A stretch of DNA of 64,000 bases from positions 27,695,034-27,759,033 of the forward strand of contig OY804575.1 in NCBI GenBank assembly GCA_963680875.1, written 5' to 3'. The stretch is from Bathymodiolus brooksi (lineage: Eukaryota > Mollusca > Bivalvia > Mytilida > Modiolidae). Made by a program: the position numbers and the translations under genes. Shown here one piece after another: positions 43,015 through 55,900 of the stretch (position 1 is the first letter of the stretch; every line of letters starts with the position of its first letter). Below the pieces are notes generated by a model, which did not search any database, was not told the origin of the DNA, and worked only from the letters and a program-made list of their open reading frames with translations.

Positions 43015-44689
43015 CATGATTAATTTATCTTTATGTTTAATGATCAATTATTATTTCTACATTTATACGGAAATCAAAAACTTTTTTCTTCAATTTTATA
43101 TAAATCAGTAATTGTTTGTAAAGGTATGATATGGCTAAATTTAGACCTTTGACGAGGTTAAAGGAAGTTCTCTAATAATATAGAAGTCGTGCGTCATATA
43201 AAGCTTCTGTATATCAAGTAACTTTCAAGTCGAGTCAACATTTTTGCCGTGTGCATTCAGTGGTTGAACATTAACAACGTACATAATGGATGTATAACGC
43301 TGACAACGTAAAAATCGCTTAGTGGACAAAACTGCAAGACATTCGGATTTGCTTCAAAAGACGTTATAAGAGTAGATACACTTTGTAAAAAATTGCTCTG
43401 TGTCTCATTCAGTATATGTACTTTCATAACAAACCACCATTTTTCACAATTTAAACATTTATTTTACAATATGACGTCTTACTATGACTGTTTCGTTACT
43501 TGGAATCGTAAAACTTCGACGTTGGACATTTGTGCAAGACATCCGAAAACAAACGTATTTTATACACGATTCATAGTATTTTTATTTGATCAAATATCAG
43601 AATCGAATGTTTTCTCATTTTATGATTATTATAAGTCTAACTTGAAGAAATTTACCACTCCTTAGAATCTTACAGAAGCAAGTGAATTCGGAATTTTCGA
43701 AAATATCCTCTTTTTCTTCAAAACGTTGTATTTTTTTCATGACATCATATAGAAAATATGACGTAAAATTGTCATGCAAAATTTCGCGAGTTTCACGCTT
43801 TCTGCAAGAGCGCACCTGTTTTTTGCTTAAGGAGAATGCATATAGTTTGCTACGTCTTACACGCAAAATTTTACGTTTTAGCTATAATTTATGACATTTT
43901 ATTAAATATTCCGGATAATTATGACAAAATTCTATCAATTCGTGGGAGGAGTAGATTCATACAAGTCTAAAATACAAAAAATGCATGTTTTGTGTCAACA
44001 AATTTAAATAGAAACTTCATATTCAGAGAAATATATAAGATTGCTCATCATTGACGCAATGTCGTGCGTAACGTCGTACAGAATGACTGTAATGTGCATG
44101 CTTTATTCAATGCTTTCATGGACAACTGCAATTTTTAGGTGTTTCATTCTTTTTCATTGACAATTTAATACAAGAGTATTTAAGGATGCATTTGATAAGG
44201 AATGGAAATTTAGAGTTTAAACATAAGATTGTATTGATTGTTTAATGTGAAGTGATCGATATCTCGGTCAAATAAAAAAAACATAGGTAAAAGCATATGC
44301 ACTTGTGGCGTGGAGTTACCCCCTTTTTTTCTAACTATCTGTTTACATATTTATTTTCAATAAATTTTCAATATCATTTCATCTTTATTTCTTTTATTTA
44401 GCATGTGTTGTGTCCATATCCATACGATATTATGGTAACAGCAGCTTCCCAAGTGCTGACCTCCTATACTCTTATTATCCACATAAAAGTATGTGGATAC
44501 AATTAAATAATAGCTCAAAATTGTATTTTTTATTTTCATTAATATTGTAAAACTTTTTGTTTTACAAATGTTTGTCTTCATTTGTTGTATGATTGTAATG
44601 TTCAAGAAATCAAGACAAGATTTAGCAGGTCTTGTGAGGACAGAAGAAACTAGAAGGGTAATCAGTAGCCATAAAGTGAAAGCCATCCA
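43015..44689. other. no gene supported
   Basis: ORFs at 43393-43894 and 44357-44695 have AT-driven composition and no domain or splice context. From about 44600 on, fragments of repeat M1 lead into the satellite. Confidence 0.4.
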
Positions 44690-44823
44690 ACACAAAGATG
44701 AAAAGACATCTAATAGTCCTCAAAACACAACATAGATAACTAAAGATTCAGCAATACCAACCCTACTAAAAATATGAGGTGAACGCATGTGCTTCCGAAG
44801 GGTAAGCAGTTTCTGCCCCAAAA
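44690..44823 (+). repeat. dispersed repeat M1, flank of the 39-bp array
   Basis: ccaaccctactaaaaatatg, gtgaacgcatgtgcttccga and agggtaagcagtttctgccc match 27930-27985 in order. The next segment of M1 (ccactagtg ... cccgtcatgtta) is the one amplified in the array. Confidence 0.7.
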
Positions 44824-47800
44824 GTGGCACCCATAATGTTACTCAAAGTTCCTTCCCCACTAGTGACACCCATCATGTTACTAAAAGTTCTTGTCCCACT
44901 AGAGGCACCCATCATGTTACTAAAGGTTCTTGTCCCACTAGAGGTACACATTGTGTTACTCAAAGTTCCTTCCCCACTAGTGACACCCATCATGTTACTA
45001 AAAGTTCTTGTCCCACTAGAGGCACCCATCATGTTACTAAAGGTTCTTGTCCCACTAGAGGTACACATTGTGTTACTCAAAGTTCCTTCCCCACTAGTGA
45101 CACCCATCATGTTACTCAGAGTTCTTGTTCCACTAGAGGCACCCATCATGTTACTAAAAGTTATTGTCCCACTAGAGGCACCCATCATGTTACTAAAGGT
45201 TCTTGTCCCACTAGAGGTACACATTGTGTTACTCAACGTTACTTCCCCACTAGAGGCACCCATCATGTTACTAAAAGTTCCTTTTCCACTAGTGACACCC
45301 ATCATGTTACTCAAGGTTCCTGCCTCACTAGAGGCACCCATCATGTTACTAAAGGTTCTTGTTCCACTAGAGGTACACATTGTGTTACTCAAAGTTCCTT
45401 CCCCACTAGTGACACCCATCATGTTACTCAGAGTTCCTGCCCCACTAGTGGCACCCATCATGTTACTCAGAGTTCCTGCCCCACTGGTGGCACCCATCAT
45501 GTTACTCAGAGTTCCTGCCTGCCTAACTAGTGGCACCCATTATGTTATTCAAAGTTCCTGCCCCTCTAGTGACACCCAGCATATTACTCAAAGTTCCTGC
45601 CCCACTAGTGGCACCCATTATGTTACTCAAAGTTCCTGTCCCACTAGTAACACCCATCATGTTACTCCAAGTTCCTGCCCCACTAGTAGCACCTATCATG
45701 TTACTCAAAGTTCGTGCTCTACTGATGGCACCCAACATGTTATTCAAAGTTCCTGTCCCTCTAGTGACACCCATCATGTTACTCAAAGTTCCTGCCCTAC
45801 TGGTGGCACCCAACATGTTATTCAAAGTTCCTGTCCCACTAGTGGCATCCATTATGTTATTCAAAGTTCCTGTCCCACTAGTCGCACCCATTATATTACT
45901 CAAAGTTCCTGCCCCTCTAGTGATGCCCATCATGTTACTCAAAGTTCCTGCCCCACTAGTGGCACCCATCATGTTACTCAACGTTCCTGTTCCACTAGTG
46001 GCACCCATCATGCTACTCAAAGTTCCTGCCCCACTAGTGACACCCATCATGTTACTCAAAGTTCCTGTCCCACTAGTGACACCCATCATGTTACTCAAAG
46101 TTCCTGCCCCACTAGTGGCACCCAACATGTCATTCAAAGTTCCTGTCCCATTAGTGGCACCCATTATATTACTCAAAGTTCCTGCCCCTCTAGTGACACC
46201 CATCATGTTACTCAATGTTTCTGCCCCTCTAGTGACACCCATTATATTACTCAAAGTTCCTGCCCCTCTAGTGGCACCCATCATGTTACTCAAAGTTCCT
46301 GCCCTACTGGTGGCACCCAACATGTTATTCAAAGTTCCTGTCCCACTAGTGGCACCCATCATGTTATTCAAAGTTCCTGTCCCACTAGTGGCACCCATTA
46401 TATTACTCAAAGTTCCTGCCCCTCTAGTGACGCCCATCATGTTACTCAAAGTTCCTGCCCCACTAGTGGCACCCATCATGTTACTCAAAGTTCCTGTTCC
46501 ACTAGTGGCACCCATCATGCTACTCACCGTTCCTGCCCCACTAGTGACACCCATCATGTTACTCAAAGTTCCTGTCCCACTAGTGACACCCATCATGTTA
46601 CTCAAAGTTCCTGCCCCTCTAGTGACACCCATTATATTACTCAAAGTTCCTGCCCCTCTAGTGGCACCCATCATGTTACTCAAAGTTCCTGCCCTACTGG
46701 TGGCACCCAACATGCTATTCAAAGTTCCTGCCCCTCTAGTGACACCCATCATGTTACTGAAAGTTCCTGCCCTTCTAGTGACACCCATCATGTTACTCAA
46801 AGTTCCTGCCTCACTAGTGGCACCCATCATGTTACTCAAGGTTCCTGTCCCACTAGTGACACCCATCATGTTACTCAAAGTTCCTGTCCCACTAGTGGAA
46901 CTCATCATGTTACTCAAGGTTCCTGTCCCACTAGTGACACCCATCATGTTATTCAAAGTTCCTGCCTCACTAGTGGAACTCATCATGCTACTCAAAGTTC
47001 CTGCCTCACTAGTAACACCCATCATGTTACTCAAAGTTCCTGCCTCACTAGTGGCACCCATCATGTTACTCAAGGTTCCTGTCCCACTAGAGACACCCAT
47101 CTTGTTACTCAAAGTTCCTGCCCCACTAGTGGCACCCATCATGTTACTCAAGGTTCCTGTCCCACTAGTGACACCCATCATGTTACTCAAGGTTCCTGCC
47201 TCACTAGTGGCACACATCATGTTACTCAAGGTTCCTGTCACACTAGTGACACCCATCATGTTACTCAAAGTTCCTGCCTCACTAGTGGAACTCATCATGT
47301 TACTCAAAGTTCCTGCCTCACTAGTGACACCCATCATGTTACTCAAAGTTCCTGCCCCACTAGTGGCACCCATCATGTTACTCAAAGTTCTTGCCCCACT
47401 AGTGGAACCAATCATGTTACTCAAGGTTCCTGTCCCATTAGTGACACCCATCATGTTACTCACAGTTCCTGTTCCACTAGTGACACCCATCATGTTACTC
47501 AAAGTTCCTGTCCCACTAGTGGCACCCATCATGTTACTCCAAGTTCCTGTCTCACTAGTGGCACCCACCATGTTACTCAAAGTTCTTGCCCAACTAGTGG
47601 AACCAATCATGTTACTCAAAGTTCCTGTTCCACTAGTGACACCCATCATGTTACTCAATGTTCCTGCCCCACTAGTGGCACCCATCATGTTACTCAGAGT
47701 TCCTGCCCCACTAGTGACACCCATCATGTTACTCAAAGTTCGTGCTCTACTGATGGCACCCAACATGTTATTCAAAGTTCCTGTCCCTCTAGTGACACCC

Positions 47801-49505
47801 ATCATGTTACTCAAAGTTCGTGCCCTACTGGTGGCACCCAACATGTTATTCAAAGTTCTTGTCCCACTAGTGGCACCCATCATGTTATTCAAAGTTCCTG
47901 TCCCACTAGTGGCACCCATTATATTACTCAAAGTTCCTGCCCCTCTAGTGACGCCCATCATGTTACTCAAGTTCCTGCCCCACTAGTGGCACCCATCATG
48001 TTACTCAAAGTTCCTGTTCCACTAGTGGCACCCATCATGCTACTCAAAGTTCCTGCCCCACTAGTGACACCCATCATGTTACTCAAAGTTCCTGTCCCAC
48101 TAGTGACACCCATCATGTTACTCAAAGTTCCTGCCCCACTAGTGGCACCCAACATGTCATTCAAAGTTCCTGTCCCACTAGTGGCACCCATTATATTACT
48201 CAAAGTTCCTGCCCCTCTAGTGACACCCATCATGTTACTCAAAGTTCCTACCCCTCTAGTGACACCCATTATATTACTCAAAGTTCCTGCCCCTCTAGTG
48301 GCACCCATCATGTTACTCAAAGTTCCTGCCCTACTGGTGGCACCCAACATGCTATTCAAAGTTCCTGTCCCTCTAGTGACACCCATCATGTTACTCAAAG
48401 TTCCTGTCCCTCTAGTGACACCCATCATGTTACTCAAAGTTCCTGCCCTTCTAGTGACACCCATCATGTTACTCAAAGTTCCTGTCTCACTAGTGGCACC
48501 CATCATGTTACTCAAGGTTCCTGTCCCACTAGTGACACCCATCATGTTACTCAAAGTTCCTGTCCCACTAGTGGCACCCATCATGTTACTCAAGGTTCCT
48601 GTCCCACTAGTGACACCCATCTTGTTACTCAAAGTTCCTGCCCCACTAGTGGCACCCATCATGTTACTCAAGGTTCCTGTCCCACTAGTGACACCCATCA
48701 TGTTACTCAAGGTTCCTGCCTCACTAGTGGCACCCATCATGTTACTCAAGGTTCCTGTCACACTAGTGACACCCATCATGTTACTCAAAGTTCCTGCCTC
48801 ACTAGTGGAACTCATCATGTTACTCAAAGTTCCTGCCTCACTAGTGACACCCATCATGTTACTCAAAGTTCCTGCCCCACTAGTGGCACCCATCATGTTA
48901 CTCAAAGTTCTTGCCCCACTAGTGGAACCAATCATGTTACTCAAAGTTCCTGTCCCACTAGTGGCACCCATCATGTTACTCACAGTTCCTGTTCCACTAG
49001 TGACACCCATCATGTTACTCAAAGTTCCTGTTCCACTAGTGGCACCCATCATGTTACTCCAAGTTCCTGTCCCACTAGTGGCACCCACCATGTTACTCAA
49101 AGTTCTTGCCCCACTAGTGGAACCAATCATGTTACTCAAAGTTCCTGTTCCACTAGTGACACCCATCATGTTACTCAATGTTCCTGCCCCACTAGTGGCA
49201 CCCATCATGTTACTCAAGGCTCCTGTCCCACTAGTGACACCCATCATGTTACTCAAAGTTCCTGCCCCACTAGTGACACCCATCATGTTACTCAAAGTTC
49301 CTGCCCCACTAGTGACACCCATCATGTTACTCAAAGTTCCTGTTCCACTAGTGACACCCATCATGTTACTCAAAGTTCCTGTCCCACTAGTGGCACCCAT
49401 CATGTTACTCAAAGTTCCTGTCCCACTAGTGGCACCCATCATGTTACTCAGAGTTCCTGCCCCACTAGTTGCACCCATCATGTTACTCAAGATTCCTGCC
49501 TAATT
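44824..49505. repeat. 39-bp satellite array, about 120 copies, 4.7 kb
   Basis: Unit: gttactcaaagttcctgccc cactagtggcacccatcat (39 bp). Variants alternate (gtgacac or gtggcac; catcatgtt or caacatgtt; cctgtccc or cctgcccc). The unit has no stop in several frames on both strands, so ORFs of 1559, 818, 815 and 507 codons appear. A 4-bp insertion near 45520 and a 1-bp deletion near 47968 shift the frame of the longest ORF without closing it, so it is not under protein selection. A block around 45713 recurs at 47741, exactly 52 units away. Confidence 0.96.
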
Positions 49506-49828
49506 ATTGGCACCAATCATTTTACTCATGTTAAAAATCCTTTTAAATGTCATATTCTATGATAAGTCATGAAAGAGGAATGGAAGGGATTTGACGGAGT
49601 AGATCCATGGTCATCTGTGACACAAGTTAGTTGATCCAGATGAATTCCAGTGTCACATAGGTAAACTCAATTTGTGACAGTAAAACCAGTAATTGACATC
49701 AACATAGCTTAAAATACAATTATCTCCTAATTATGACATGAATATGCCACATATATATGGTACTAGATAGAACATTGAATGGACAATAAATTACTATAAA
49801 CAAAACTAGTGTATAATATTTATATTTG

Positions 49829-49952
49829 TCATAAATATCCTTTTTCAAGTAAATTACCCCTCATAATTACTTTAACTTTGTCATAAACACCTAAAAACAC
49901 AGCACCACCTATTGATATCCACATAACTCTAGGTACTGTCCCAGCAAATAAT
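49829..49952 (-). CDS. SLC25A26: SLC25A26-like last exon
   Basis: 124 nt ending TGA 49831-49829. [20 protein letters not shown] then [20 protein letters not shown], helix 6 and C-terminus. No canonical AATAAA seen close downstream; the 39-bp satellite ends 323 bp further on. Confidence 0.92.
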
Positions 49953-52900
49953 CTGTAAAAACAATGTTAATTAAATTATAAATTAATTATATCATTGTTT
50001 AAGCTTTCTTTTCATAATATCGACGGTTATTAATAAATAAAAGATTTTTTTATTAATTTTTGTCTTCGTCATAATCTAAAATATATTCTGTTGCAAAAAA
50101 CATAAACTTTCTGTTTTCAAGACTTCGATTATTATTTAGATATAATATAGATCCCTCTCCCACTTTTATCAGGCCATCCCACCAAATTGCAATATCAGCA
50201 TGATAATATATCACAAAATAATACCAGGAACTTTGTCAATTGTAAATTTAATGCAGCAGACTAAAACAAGATTTATCCTTCGTCTAATCATAGTACACAA
50301 AATGCAGTACATCTATATCTATAATGAAATGTAATTATAATTACTGTAATTACATGTCTAGTTGAACAGCATTAAATACAGTACATTTTTATCATTTTAA
50401 TTGTAATTGAATTAATGTAATTACATGTCTACTTCAACCGGAGAGTGATATAAAGTATAATATCCATTAATGTAATTGTATGATAAAGAATAAGTCACTT
50501 TCTAATACTAAAATGTCTATTCATACAAATCACAATATATCACACGATATCCTACATCTCACATGATATCCTATACATCACATGATATCATACATATCAC
50601 ATGATATCCTACATATCACATGATATCCTACATATCACATGATATCCTACACATCAAATGATATCCTAAGCAGTATATCTTACCCTTTAATTCCTCTTTC
50701 TAAATAAATTGCCTTTAAAGCTTGTGGAATACTTCCTGAGGCCAATACATGGTTCTTCTGTTAATATAAGATAAGTCATTTATAAATACTGGTATTACAG
50801 TTTACTTATCACAGTTGTTACTGATTTGCTTTTTCTACATTTTAAAATTATATGTTATTCAAGTGCTAGACAGGGCATATAATGCCACATTATTGGCTTC
50901 AGATTTATATACCTTGAGCCATCAGGTGAGGAGTATAAAATCTGGAGCCAGGAATGTGACATTATATACCACTCCTAATAGTTGAGAAATAATTTTAATT
51001 GCCATATTATTTTATTTTTTTATCTTTGTCTTGTATTGAACATTTCTAGCATTAACCAATCAGTAAACTTCAGCTGTATATATTAAAATAATGTCGTGAT
51101 GCTAAATATAGATGAGAGGAGCGACAAACAGATGTGATGGCACAACCATGCATGACCAACAGTGTAACATAAATTTGTACTACTCCACAAACTGTGGGTG
51201 GGATGATATAAACTGATGTCAGGATCACCATTTTGTTAAAATTTAACCATGGAGTTTAAGGCTTTTAATCTAAAACAATTCAGTTGTTCTCAAGTAAAAG
51301 ATGTTTAAACATTTTCCCAGAGAATCCCATGTTAAACCATATCTGGTTGTGGTGGCCATCTTGGATATCCAGTCTATTCAGAAAACACACAATTGGTACA
51401 GAACCATGTGGTGGCCATCTTGAATATTCAGTCTATTCAGAAAACACACAATTGGTACAGAACTATGTTGTGGCCATCTTGGCTATCCAATCTATTCAGA
51501 AAACACACAATTGGTACAGAACTATGTTATGGCTATCTTGGCTATCCAGTCTATTCAGAAAACACACAATTGGTACAGAACCATTCAATCATCATTTAAC
51601 TTGTTTGACGTTGCAGTATTAACACAATATACATAACTTGTCTATGATTATAAAATTTATTCATACTCGGCCCCGAACAGGTGAGAAATGCTCTGCAAGC
51701 CTCCTACATGTATTTCTACCTGTCCCTTAGCATTATACAAATAAGCTTTATATCCAGGGAGGGTTAGGGTTATGGTGTTAATGCCACTTTCAACATTATT
51801 TCAGCTATATCGTGCCGGTCATTTTTATTGGTGGAGGAAACCAGAGTACCCAGAGAAAACGACTGACCTGCCACAAGTCACTGACAAACTTTATCACATA
51901 ATGTTGTATCGAGTACACCTTGCTATGAGGGGATTCGAACTCACATCGTTAGTGGTGATAGGCACTGATTGCATAAGCAGTAATAAATCCAACTACCATA
52001 CGATCACGACCATGACGGCCCTTTCAGATTTGAAAATAATTTTGACCGTAATACAGCACTTACCTCTGCTAACATAATCCTGGTCTTAGCTACATCTAGA
52101 GGTGTTGTTATACCTGAGGCTAGTGCACCTAGAGGAAAAATCATTATCATATTGTCTACCAATGATAAAAACTTCATAAGCAACATTTCAAATTAGATAT
52201 GATATCGTTTTTGTTTATAAAGATGCTAGATGATTATAGGGGCTAGGGCTATGGTGTTCAACGCCACTTTTTCAACAATATTTCAGTTATATCATGGTGG
52301 TCAGTTCTATTGGTGGAGGAAACTTGAGTACCCTAAGAAAACCACTGACCTGCTGCAAGTCACTAACAAACTTTATCACATAATGTTGTATTGAGTACAC
52401 CTTATCTGAGCAGGATTCGAACTCACATCGTTAGTGGTGAAAGGCACTGTTTGCACAGCTAGTTTTAAATCCAACTACCATATGATCATGACCACGATGG
52501 CGGCTAAATGATTACAATAACCACCAATGTGAATTCCATTAAAGTAAAATTAAAAAAAGATTTTTAAAGAAATATTTGGAAGAAAATATCTTAATTTTGC
52601 TTTGAAACAGTAAGACTGCCTAAAACAAACATCTTTTAGATTTACATTTTTGTTTGAAATAGACACTGGGGTGTTTGAATTAGACAATTATATCTATGAA
52701 AATAAAGCTTAAACAGTGACAGTCATTAATTCCACCAATATCAACAAAACAAACAATCGCATCTCACCTCAACTCATTGAACATTTAAAAAAACCTACGA
52801 CATATAACATTAGAAATCAAGGTCCTGGATGGGACAGGCACTAAAAAGTGGCAGGGTTAAAAGGATCCTTTCTCTTGATAATTGGATCTCCAATGGCAAT

Positions 52901-55900
52901 ACATAATATTGTTTGATTTACACAGGTTCCTGATGTATTCAGAGTTCAGATTAGACAGGTTTCATTGTATTTAGATTCCATTGAACAGAAAATCATGTAT
53001 GAAATGGATTATGACTGATTAATGTCAGTTTTTGCAACAATATTTCACTTATATCGTGGCAGTTGTCAGTATTATTGGTGGGGGGATCGGAGTACTAGGA
53101 CAAACCAACCAATCCTATTTGAATATGCGAGTAAAAAAGTATAACAATTTTCAGAGAGAGATTGCAGTATATAATTAAATATATTTTGAAGACAGTCAAA
53201 CAAAATGTAGCTGTAAAATGAATGTATGTTTCTATCTCTGTATAATGTCATCCTTCATTTAAACATAAAAATTACTACAAATCTTACAGAATATATACTC
53301 TTAATTCTTACCTGAAATAGCACCACATATTGATGACTGCCATGGATCTACTGATCTTCCTTGTTTGTTTGACCATGAAATCTAAACAGATAAAAAAGAT
53401 ATTAAAAAATTTTGCAGTCATATAAAATGAATGGATATAACAGTCTCAATGTTCACCTTAGAAAAGATAGATCCTGCAAAAAAAGTACTGTGACTATAAA
53501 TATGATAGATTATTCTGGAATTACTCATTGTGAAATTATCATCAATAAATCTAAAACACAGAGAAACATCATTATTTTTTTATAATAAAAGTTGTAGAGA
53601 AATACAGGAATAGCCATGAACAGAACAATCATTGCACCTCTGATTTATTTAATTTACGAACTTATATTTCATGTTTCAGCTATATATAGTTAATCATATT
53701 TTTTGTCCAACTGTACAAATTTAAAACTCTTAACAATATATTCTTTATTAAAAATATGAAAAAAATATCGCAAATATAAGAAATAATCATGTAACCAGAG
53801 GTTCCATGGTGTCTCATATTACTCATATGCTTAACATATGCCTTGCCTTAAATTTACTCAATTGGAAGGTTAGGGTATGGTGTTTAACACCACTTTCAAC
53901 AATATTTTAGTTATACTGTCGCAGTCAGTTTTATTGGTGGAGGAAACGGACAAGTCACTGACAAACTTTTAAAAAAACACATAATGTTGTATCGAGTACA
54001 CCTCGCATGAGTGGGATTCGAACTCACAACGTTAGTGGTGATAGGCACTAATTGCGCAGGTAGTCGTAAATCCAACTACCATACAATCACGACGGCCCCT
54101 TTACTCAATTGGAGAATTTGTGTCGAGATATTCTTATTAACATTTTACAAACAAATACATGTATTTTGATGAAAACCAGTATATATTAACTTTATTTAAA
54201 TTGCTACTTGTGTATTCCATTTAAAAAAAATTGCACTACATGTATAAAATCAATAAACAGTTGTACAATATTTAAAGTAGCAATAATAAACAGGGGAGAT
54301 AATTGTATATTTTTACTGGTAATTATTTACAAGGGAGATAATATCTACATTTGTAAACTAATTTGATTTTTCAGGACAGTTGTACAGAATTACTTTATAT
54401 TAAGCCATAAATTATATCTCATACAACTCTATGGAAACATTGAAGTTTCTTAAATTGTACATAAATAACAAATACAGTCGATCTTCGCTGGCTCGAACTC
54501 AAAGGGACTGTCAAAATGTGTTCGAGTATCGGAAATTCGAGCCACCAAGGTCCCGTCATTTCAGAGAGAGAAAAAAACCGATTCTGACACGGGACAGTTT
54601 CACTATGCTTTGATAACTGATGCACAGTACCATGGACCTTTGTCGTAAAAATATTGAATCCTTTAGAAAGTTCTCAAAGATTACGGCTTCTGAATACCTC
54701 TTTGGTATCTTAAAACATTCCTTAGAAACGTTTTTTAACTTTGTTCGCAATCTATTTTACATACAGGAAATACGAGGTTAGGTAATAACAGTTGGATCGA
54801 TATTGGTATAATGCGTGATAATTCGGATATATATTTTTAATGGTCAATTTTCAAATTTTAGCCAATGATGATTTTCTCTTTTTTTTTTATATTTGAATTT
54901 GAAGCAATTATATTTGTTTCTTTGGTATTATATAGACATGAAAACTCCGGTTAATCGGAAATTCACTACTAGTACATTTCTATTTTTGGGGTATTTAGAT
55001 GAACCTTGAGATCACGCAGTTTGATATTATTCGATTCCAGCAACTATAAAAATTAAAATAAACCACTCTCAATAATACTAATTAATGTAATAACAATTTT
55101 AAATATTGTTTTAATAAACTTTATACGATTGTACACATTTTATTGTTTTAATTATTGACAGGTGTAGGCTCGGCTTAGTACAATCAGCGACATGTGTCTA
55201 GGATTCAATAATCGTTCTTTATTACTCGTAATTAACCTGTTAATAATCAAGCCACAGCTGAATTTAATGACTAATTAACACAAATTATGACAAGTTTATC
55301 CTTCTACCTGTAATCGTTAAGTAAACAATTATCTGTCGGTAACCTGACATTTATCACACCTTGCTGGAAACACATTCAACCGTAACATACACCTGTCAAT
55401 TAAATTGCGATGTTCGAGTTTGGCATGGTAAAACTCATGATTTTATTATTGACAGGACCAGGGCATTCCACAGCAGCCGGGCACCGGGCAAATTGTCCGT
55501 CTAATTGCATTTCCCCCTGGCTACTTTGTTGTCAAAAATGAAAACGTCAAAGTGAAAGTAAAATACGGCTTTGTTTTGCATACTGGTTTAGCGTGATCGC
55601 CTCTCTCGTATGGTTTAGTGTGGTTTATTTCAGTAACCAGTTACGATTTCCGGTCAAGGTCGATTTTTCATCCTTGTCAATTAAACGTTTGAGACTATCA
55701 AGATTTTTCATCTAATGTGACAGATGTACGATGATACAGCTGAAATAAGAAGCATGGAAGGAGAATGAATGGATAGAAAATGAAGGGAATCTTTGAATTC
55801 CCAGGGCACCTTAGGTGCTTGGGTCATCAAAAAAACGAAAAAAGCTTATTTATTTCTTCCTTTCATAACATATATAATAATATACAAATTCGTGACAATT

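Noticed and set aside
43393..43894. Plus-strand ORFs of 90 and 70 codons
   Set aside because: Rich in Phe, Ser, Tyr and Lys as expected of AT-rich random sequence; no splice or family support.
44824..49503. ORF of 1559 codons on plus and ORFs of 815 and 507 codons on minus
   Set aside because: They are readings of the 39-bp satellite; several frames are open on both strands and the longest ORF changes frame at two indels.
51772..52077. Plus-strand ORF of 101 codons
   Set aside because: It is a translation of the SINE at 51764-52022 read against its own orientation.
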